19,963 bases of DNA from Fidelibacterota bacterium 46_43 (GTDB taxonomy: Bacteria > Fidelibacterota > Fidelibacteria > Fidelibacterales > Fidelibacteraceae), in contig LGGY01000165.1 of the NCBI GenBank assembly GCA_001509335.1, positions 1 to 19,963 of the forward strand, in the 5' to 3' direction. How positions within the stretch are numbered: the first letter of the stretch is position 1; each line of letters begins with the position of its first letter. The notes beneath the pieces are model-generated. The model saw only the letters and a list, made by a program, of their open reading frames with translations. It was not told the DNA's origin and searched no databases. This document shows, piece after piece, positions 15,526-19,963 of this stretch. Both the position numbers and the translations under genes were made by a program.

Positions 15526-15620
15526 TGGTGGGTTGGTCAATCAAGCCTGAAAATTTCATGATCATACGGCATTTCGACACCCTGTAATGCAAATATGTAT
15601 AGCCCAACCCACCCTACAAA
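15526..15620. repeat. MITE-like element, copy 2 (shorter, eroded left end)
   Basis: The right end matches copy 1 over 50 bp at 44 of 50 positions. The left end keeps GGTGGGTTGGT but has lost the outer TTTGTAG. The interior is about 35 bp shorter than in copy 1. It ends 16 bp from the stop codon of the S9 peptidase gene. Confidence 0.65.
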
Positions 15621-15636
15621 TACCTGATACCTTTTC

Positions 15637-17520
15637 TCACCCAAATATCACATACTGCAGCAAAAAACGCTCAATAGCTTCATAATATGCCTGCCGTGTC
15701 TCCGATTTACGGAAGCCATGCCCCTCACCCGGGTACAGGTGGTATTCATGCGGGACGCCGTTGGCCTTGAGCGCCTTCACAATTTCCTCCGACTGGCTTG
15801 GGGGAACAACCTTGTCCTCCTCACCCTGGAAGATTGCAACAGGATCCTTGATTTTGTCCGCATGAAAAACCGGGGACCAGGCACGATACTTCTCTGCGGC
15901 TTCAGGCAGTGGTCCAACCAGTGAATCCGTGTAACGCTCCTCAAATTTATGGGTGTCCATCGCCAGTGTGAATAAATTGGTCACGCCGTAGGAACAAATA
16001 CCGGCTTTATACAAACCGGGGAACCGGATCAGAGTATTAAGCACGGTGTAACCACCTGCGCTGCCGCCCTTAATCACCAAACGGTTCGGATCAGCCAGGC
16101 GCTGGTCGATCAAAGCCTGGGCGCCGCCTGCGGCATCGATCACATCCAGGTGCCCCCAGTTACCGCGTAATGCTTCACGATAAGCGCGCCCATAACCGGT
16201 GCTGCCGCGGTAATTCACTTCAAGATAAGCATAGCCGCGGCTTGTGAAGAATGCTGCCTCCAGGTTATAGCCAATGGAGACATTGCTGGTCGGACCCCCG
16301 TGGATTAAAACTATGGCAGGCGGCAAGCCATCTCCTTCAAAGCGGCGACTGGTAGGTGGTGAATAAATACCGAAAACTTCTTCGCCATCGCTGGAAGTCC
16401 AGCTGATCTCATAGGGCGTTGGCAGGTCCCCGGTCGGGATGGATTCGCTAGTGCTGCGCTGGTGGATGGTGAGCTTTTCACCCTTTTTGCTGACGACCCG
16501 GGGTGAAATCGACGGTGCACCAGCAACGGCTGCCAAACGCTCATCTGCGCTCACCGAAGGCTGGCTCAGGGAAGTATACGGTTGCATATCGATATCTTCA
16601 AGAGCACCCGTCTTTACATTCACTTTGCTGATGGTGTTTACGCCGGCCTGTGTTTGCACGAAGTAGACATGCTCATTATCTGCAGACCAAGCCTGCACAA
16701 CCACACCCTGTATCCAGGCAGGTTTAAGGATGGGAGCACCTTCAACCAGCGTCTTTGAGCTGCCATCCCCCAGATCTCTCAAGATCAACTGGTCCCATTC
16801 ACCCTGGTTTTGGACATAAGTCAAATAACGCCCATCCCTTGAAAAAGCTGGCTGCAATATGGGGATATCCGAACCCCCAGCCAATTGCTGAACAGCCTGA
16901 ATCCCTGGCGGATTGCTCTCCAACACTGCGTACATCAACCGGGTGCCGTCCCAGGGCATATTAGGATGATCCCATTCCACCCAAGCAATTGCCTCCCCTG
17001 AAGGGTGCCAAACAGGCTGCATATAGAAATCAGCATTTTCAGCCAATTTCACCGGCCAATTCTCACCCTGTGAATCAACAAGGCCGATCACATCTTTGCC
17101 TTCGTAATTATGGACAAAAGCCACCCAATCATTGCCGGGTGAAAGCTTTGGCGATGCGACACTGCCGTATTGAGGTGTGATTGGCTCCGGAAAGCCCGCA
17201 CCCAATGGACGTCGGTATAAGCGTCCGTCTTTGGCAGCAAAAATCACCAGGCCGTCTTGAATGGTGAAGTCGCCGCCGCCATAACCCACACCCCCACTGA
17301 CATTCTTTTGCCCGGAGATCTCATATGGTGCTTCACCCAGCGGCTGCGCCATCAAAACGCCCTTACCCGATCGTCCTTCTCGCCATACCAGGGTCTGTCC
17401 ATCGGTATCCCATTGGGGATCTGCAACCCCGATAGCGGCAGCGATCAGCTCAGGCGTAATCTGGCTGTTCCACATGCCAAAAGTACGTTTTGTCTTGTCC
17501 ATTTGGTTTTTTTCCGTCAT
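15637..17520 (-). CDS. S9 family serine peptidase (acylaminoacyl/prolyl oligopeptidase type)
   Basis: A 627-residue enzyme with an N-terminal beta-propeller (about 30-370), shown by repeated blades such as PKLSPGNDWVAFV, PVWHPSGEAIAWV and PAFSRDGRYLTYV, and a C-terminal alpha/beta-hydrolase domain (about 385-627). The catalytic triad is Ser487 (GGSAGG), Asp569 (GEEDKVVP) and His601 (GEGHGF). LIHGGPTS near the start of the hydrolase domain forms the oxyanion hole. There is no signal peptide, so it is probably a cytoplasmic peptidase of short peptides. The length is normal for the family. The ATG has the Shine-Dalgarno AGAGGA 7 nt upstream. It lies 33 nt downstream of the thioredoxin gene on the same strand and is probably co-transcribed. 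Confidence 0.93.
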   Translation of the reverse strand: MTEKNQMDKTKRTFGMWNSQITPELIAAAIGVADPQWDTDGQTLVWREGRSGKGVLMAQPLGEAPYEISGQKNVSGGVGYGGGDFTIQDGLVIFAAKDGRLYRRPLGAGFPEPITPQYGSVASPKLSPGNDWVAFVHNYEGKDVIGLVDSQGENWPVKLAENADFYMQPVWHPSGEAIAWVEWDHPNMPWDGTRLMYAVLESNPPGIQAVQQLAGGSDIPILQPAFSRDGRYLTYVQNQGEWDQLILRDLGDGSSKTLVEGAPILKPAWIQGVVVQAWSADNEHVYFVQTQAGVNTISKVNVKTGALEDIDMQPYTSLSQPSVSADERLAAVAGAPSISPRVVSKKGEKLTIHQRSTSESIPTGDLPTPYEISWTSSDGEEVFGIYSPPTSRRFEGDGLPPAIVLIHGGPTSNVSIGYNLEAAFFTSRGYAYLEVNYRGSTGYGRAYREALRGNWGHLDVIDAAGGAQALIDQRLADPNRLVIKGGSAGGYTVLNTLIRFPGLYKAGICSYGVTNLFTLAMDTHKFEERYTDSLVGPLPEAAEKYRAWSPVFHADKIKDPVAIFQGEEDKVVPPSQSEEIVKALKANGVPHEYHLYPGEGHGFRKSETRQAYYEAIERFLLQYVIFG

Positions 17521-17553
17521 AAAACATTCCTCTCATGTCGTTGTTTGATTAAT

Positions 17554-17880
17554 TTACAAGTCCTTGAAAAAGGCTTTTTCCAAAGCCTGCTTGGGTCGGT
17601 ATCCCGTCAGGCGGTGCTTTGCCTCGCCATCCACAAACAGTATCACCGTCGGCACTCCCATGATCCCATAATCCATCACCAGCTCTGGTGAAGTATCAAC
17701 ATTAATTGAATAGAAATCAACCTGCCCATCATATTGATTTGCCAGCTCAGATAATACCGGTTCAAGCATTTTGCAGGGTCCGCACCAAGGCGCGCCAAAC
17801 TCAACCAATACAGGATTGTCCGCATCAAGAACCAGGGTTGAGAAATCTTCTGCAAGTAATGTGTTTAAATCAGATGCCAT
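17554..17880 (-). CDS. trxA: Thioredoxin
   Basis: A 108-residue single-domain cytoplasmic thioredoxin that reduces protein disulfides. The active site WCGPC (Cys33, Cys36) and the cis-proline loop GVPT (Pro77) are intact, and the length is standard. The start is supported by AAGGAG 5 nt upstream of the ATG. It is the first gene of a minus-strand pair with the S9 peptidase, and is divergent from the lipoprotein gene at 18020. No thioredoxin reductase is in the window. Confidence 0.95.
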   Translation of the reverse strand: MASDLNTLLAEDFSTLVLDADNPVLVEFGAPWCGPCKMLEPVLSELANQYDGQVDFYSINVDTSPELVMDYGIMGVPTVILFVDGEAKHRLTGYRPKQALEKAFFKDL

Positions 17881-17908
17881 AAGGTCTCCTTATTTATTCA
17901 GTATGGGT

Positions 17909-17937
17909 TTGACAAGCCCCATGAGTTAAAGTATCTT
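17909..17937 (+). promoter_or_regulatory. Candidate sigma-70-type promoter of the small lipoprotein gene
   Basis: A perfect -35 TTGACA (17909-17914) is followed by a 17-bp spacer and TATCTT (17932-17937, four of six matches). Transcription would start near 17944, about 75 nt before the lipoprotein ATG, and run away from the thioredoxin gene. Confidence 0.5.
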
Positions 17938-18019
17938 AATCACGGTGTATCACAAATAGAAACATTGATATTATACTATTCGAGCAGGCTTATCTTAAAC
18001 GAACAAGATTGAGGGAACC

Positions 18020-18613
18020 ATGCATAAGAAAGAATTATTAAGCTTGATTTTTACAATGCTCATCATAATGATCTTAACAGCTTGCGGTCAAACGCCTTCG
18101 GCTGCCAATTGGGAAGTTTTTACCATCGAAGAGGCCAGCGGCTTTGACATCCAGTTCCAGGTGCCGCCAGATTGGGAAACCAATTACATCCTCCCCATGG
18201 AAACTGCGTTAGGTCAATGGAAAGTTACCCTGACGCCGCCCCGATGCTCACAGGGTCAGATCGCTGAATACGAAGAGGACTGCATTAGCCTTACAGCCTA
18301 TATCAAGGGCGAAGCAGAATTTGAAGAGGATGCGGTGCTGGCTTTAATCAGCCAGAATATCCCTTTGGATCAGGAGGGGGCTGCAGAATCGATCCTGATG
18401 GGACAAACCAGTTTCGAAGTTGACGGCCTGACCATCAAGCGATTTAACCACAAATTAGCTTCAACCATTGGTGAAGTGCAGTTATCCTATTATTATTTCC
18501 AGACAGAAAATGCCTATTACACCATCATGGCTAATTTCCCCTACGATGAACGTGATGGTGAAACCGCACAGGAATTCCAAAAAATCCTTGAAAGCATCGA
18601 AGTGCTCGATTGA
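18020..18613 (+). CDS. Small lipoprotein of unknown function
   Basis: A 197-residue exported protein. A Lys-containing N-terminus and a hydrophobic stretch lead to the lipobox LTAC, with Cys22 as the lipidated residue and Gly at +2. The mature part is acidic with alternating strands; FDIQFQVPPDWETNY (40-54) and the pattern up to the C-terminus resemble small beta-sheet domains of the PsbP/LpqN style, but this is only an impression. Two further cysteines (in PRCSQ and EEDCISL) could pair. The Shine-Dalgarno GAGGGA lies close before the ATG. Its own promoter is likely upstream. I do not recognise the family. Confidence 0.82.
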   Translation: MHKKELLSLIFTMLIIMILTACGQTPSAANWEVFTIEEASGFDIQFQVPPDWETNYILPMETALGQWKVTLTPPRCSQGQIAEYEEDCISLTAYIKGEAEFEEDAVLALISQNIPLDQEGAAESILMGQTSFEVDGLTIKRFNHKLASTIGEVQLSYYYFQTENAYYTIMANFPYDERDGETAQEFQKILESIEVLD

Positions 18614-18687
18614 GCGTGATTTCTGGATTTGCCGTCATGACTATCATTCTTCAATGTCAAAACGATAAAGCTGCATTTTAGCTGAGT

Positions 18688-18693
18688 TATAAT
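18688..18693 (+). promoter_or_regulatory. Possible -10 element of the sulfotransferase pair
   Basis: A perfect TATAAT lies 45 bp before the TTG start of the first sulfotransferase. No convincing -35 is seen at 16-18 bp spacing, so this is weak. Confidence 0.3.
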
Positions 18694-18738
18694 TAAGCAC
18701 CCTAGCTTTTCCATTGAAAGGGCGAAAAAGGAAGGACT

Positions 18739-19605
18739 TTGAAGAACAACCCGAAATTTGAACCCATCCTGGATAAATTGAGGATCACCCGCAAATCCCT
18801 GAAATCCGCACAGCACTGGAAGCGGGTTAATTTTAAGGATGTCCCAGCCCTGTTCGGGAACGCTATGCCCAAATCGGGCTCACACCTGGTGCTGCAAATT
18901 TTACAGGGAGTCGCACAAGTTGCCCCCTTCCGTTATGTCGATCACAAGCCGCTGCGCACTATCACAGCAGATGGCCGCAAACGGACTGAAAAAGAAATCT
19001 TCAGGGATTTGAAAGCCTTAAAGTCAGGTGCCATTGGCTGGGGATACCTGACCTCAAAGCCCGAGTATGTACAGTATTTCAAAGATCACCCAGAGATCAT
19101 TTCATTTTTCGTCTATCGGGACCCGCGCGATCGTCTGATATCCAGCATTTTTTATGCTGTGGATATCTACAAAGGCCATGCCCAGCACGATTATTACAGC
19201 AGCATCCCAATGGATGAACGCATCAAAACAGAAATTTTGGGGCGGGATGTGGATGGACTGGAACACCTGCCCAATATTTACGATCACTATGCACGTTATC
19301 TTAATTGGCTTGACTGCCCCAATGTGCTCTGCCTCCCGTTTGAGGACCTGGTGGAAAAGCAAGCCCAAAGCCTGGATAAAATTCTTGACCATATCGAAAG
19401 CGGTTCTTTCAAGATCCCGGTAAGTCGGGAAAAAGCAAAGGCTGTCATTATTGATGCTATCCAACCAAAGAAATCGCCCACCTTTCGTGAGGGCAAAACA
19501 GGTAAATGGCGGGATTATTTTAGCGAGGAGCATAAGCAGCTTTTCAAAGATGTTGCCGGGGACTTGCTGATCAGGCTGGGTTACGAGGAAAACAATGACT
19601 GGTAA
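18739..19605 (+). CDS. Sulfotransferase family protein (PAPS-dependent)
   Basis: A 288-residue cytosolic-type sulfotransferase, which moves sulfate from PAPS to an acceptor. PKSGSHLVLQIL (44-55) is the 5'-phosphosulfate loop, with Ser/His replacing the usual Thr-Thr of PKSGTTW. VYRDPRDRLISSIFYA (125-140) is the 3'-phosphate site. FREGKTGKWRDYF (249-261) matches the C-terminal RKGxxGxW PAPS motif. The start is TTG: a strong Shine-Dalgarno (AAGGAAGG) lies just upstream, and the next in-frame ATG would begin inside the PAPS loop. The last 11 nt overlap the next sulfotransferase gene. The acceptor is unknown; carbohydrate or lipid acceptors are both possible. Confidence 0.88.
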   Translation: MKNNPKFEPILDKLRITRKSLKSAQHWKRVNFKDVPALFGNAMPKSGSHLVLQILQGVAQVAPFRYVDHKPLRTITADGRKRTEKEIFRDLKALKSGAIGWGYLTSKPEYVQYFKDHPEIISFFVYRDPRDRLISSIFYAVDIYKGHAQHDYYSSIPMDERIKTEILGRDVDGLEHLPNIYDHYARYLNWLDCPNVLCLPFEDLVEKQAQSLDKILDHIESGSFKIPVSREKAKAVIIDAIQPKKSPTFREGKTGKWRDYFSEEHKQLFKDVAGDLLIRLGYEENNDW

Positions 19606-19963
19606 ACTTCCCCATCAGATTATCTTGTCAGCAGGGATGCCTCGTGCAGGCAGCGCATGGTTTTACAACCTGACACGGGATTGCTGGCTGGCAGCTGGTG
19701 GTGACGATATCCGGGAGATTCGAAAAACCTATCCACTTGAATCAGTCATCACCGAAACAAACCAAAACATCGATAACTTTACACTCCGAAAGACCATATT
19801 GATCCTGCTTCCCTTCCTAATGGGCAAATACTTCACCATCAAAATTCACTTCGCGCCAATGCCATTAGGACGCTCATTGATCAGGTTGAATTGGATTCAC
19901 CCGACCTTTATCTACCGGGACCCGCGCGATGCCCTGCTTTCTGCCTATGAGTACGGTCGGCGG
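19595..19963 (+). CDS. Second sulfotransferase, N-terminal 123 residues (cut by window end)
   Basis: The frame is open from the ATG at 19595 to the window edge. GMPRAGSAWFYNLTRD (14-29) is the 5'-phosphosulfate loop and FIYRDPRDALLSAYEYGRR (about 105-123) is the 3'-phosphate site, at the expected spacing. The ATG lies inside the end of the previous gene (ATGACTGGTAA shares both start and stop), so the two are translationally coupled. The P-loop differs from that of the first protein (PRAGSAW against PKSGSHL), so they are not recent duplicates. The C-terminal half is outside the window. Confidence 0.85.
   Translation, partial: MTGKLPHQIILSAGMPRAGSAWFYNLTRDCWLAAGGDDIREIRKTYPLESVITETNQNIDNFTLRKTILILLPFLMGKYFTIKIHFAPMPLGRSLIRLNWIHPTFIYRDPRDALLSAYEYGRR

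Larger units (their letters stand above)
15055..15636. other. Convergent intergenic region filled with repeats
   Basis: Nearly 600 bp between the CDF gene (plus) and the S9 peptidase gene (minus) with no credible gene. It holds a minus-direction terminator-like hairpin and three repeat elements, each listed separately. Confidence 0.8.

Noticed and set aside
15146..15620. CRISPR array
   Set aside because: There are only two copies of one repeat, in long inverted-repeat elements of unequal length, with no regular short spacers and no cas genes.

Overview
The window looks like a piece of a Chloroflexota genome, most plausibly class Anaerolineae. This is inferred from the style of the proteins: a class A penicillin-binding protein (PBP) with the TEDKDFFTNPG transglycosylase motif, lipoproteins with Pro/Thr-rich linkers and WD40-like propellers, an S9 prolyl-oligopeptidase-type enzyme, and a MntE-like cation diffusion facilitator (CDF). 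Base composition appears moderate, with AT-rich intergenic gaps. I saw no rRNA, tRNA, CRISPR array, transposase or phage gene.

Layout. Positions 1-2878 (minus) hold a class A PBP cut by the left edge, with a very long acidic cytoplasmic tail. Divergent from it, 3016-7550 (plus) is a two-gene unit: a large six-hairpin glycosidase-like protein and a WD40-type lipoprotein. 7625-9512 (plus) is osmC followed by a broken nicotinate phosphoribosyltransferase gene with an apparent internal loss of about 35 residues and a frameshift. 9513-9992 has no gene but holds a palindromic inverted-repeat element. 9993-10865 (minus) is an APH-fold kinase. 11039-12014 (minus) is sufE followed by a dicluster ferredoxin, closed by a good intrinsic terminator. 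12284-15054 (plus) holds an arsenite methyltransferase, a D-2-hydroxyacid dehydrogenase and a CDF transporter. 15055-15636 is a gene-free convergent gap packed with three repeat elements. 15637-17880 (minus) is thioredoxin followed by an S9 peptidase. 18020-18613 (plus) is a small lipoprotein of unknown function. From 18739 to the right edge there are two overlapping sulfotransferase genes, the second cut by the window end.

How the genes relate. Most units are housekeeping or accessory metabolism: wall synthesis, redox and thiol homeostasis (OsmC, thioredoxin, SufE with ferredoxin), NAD salvage, arsenic methylation, metal efflux, and sulfation of an unknown acceptor. I do not see one large new system. 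The points most worth a second look are the doubly damaged nicotinate phosphoribosyltransferase, the extended -10 elements placed 6 bp from the start codons of the divergent PBP and glycosidase-like genes (suggesting leaderless mRNAs), the sufE-ferredoxin pair, the glycosidase-like protein with a probable beta insertion and no obvious catalytic base, and the nested repeats at 15146-15620.
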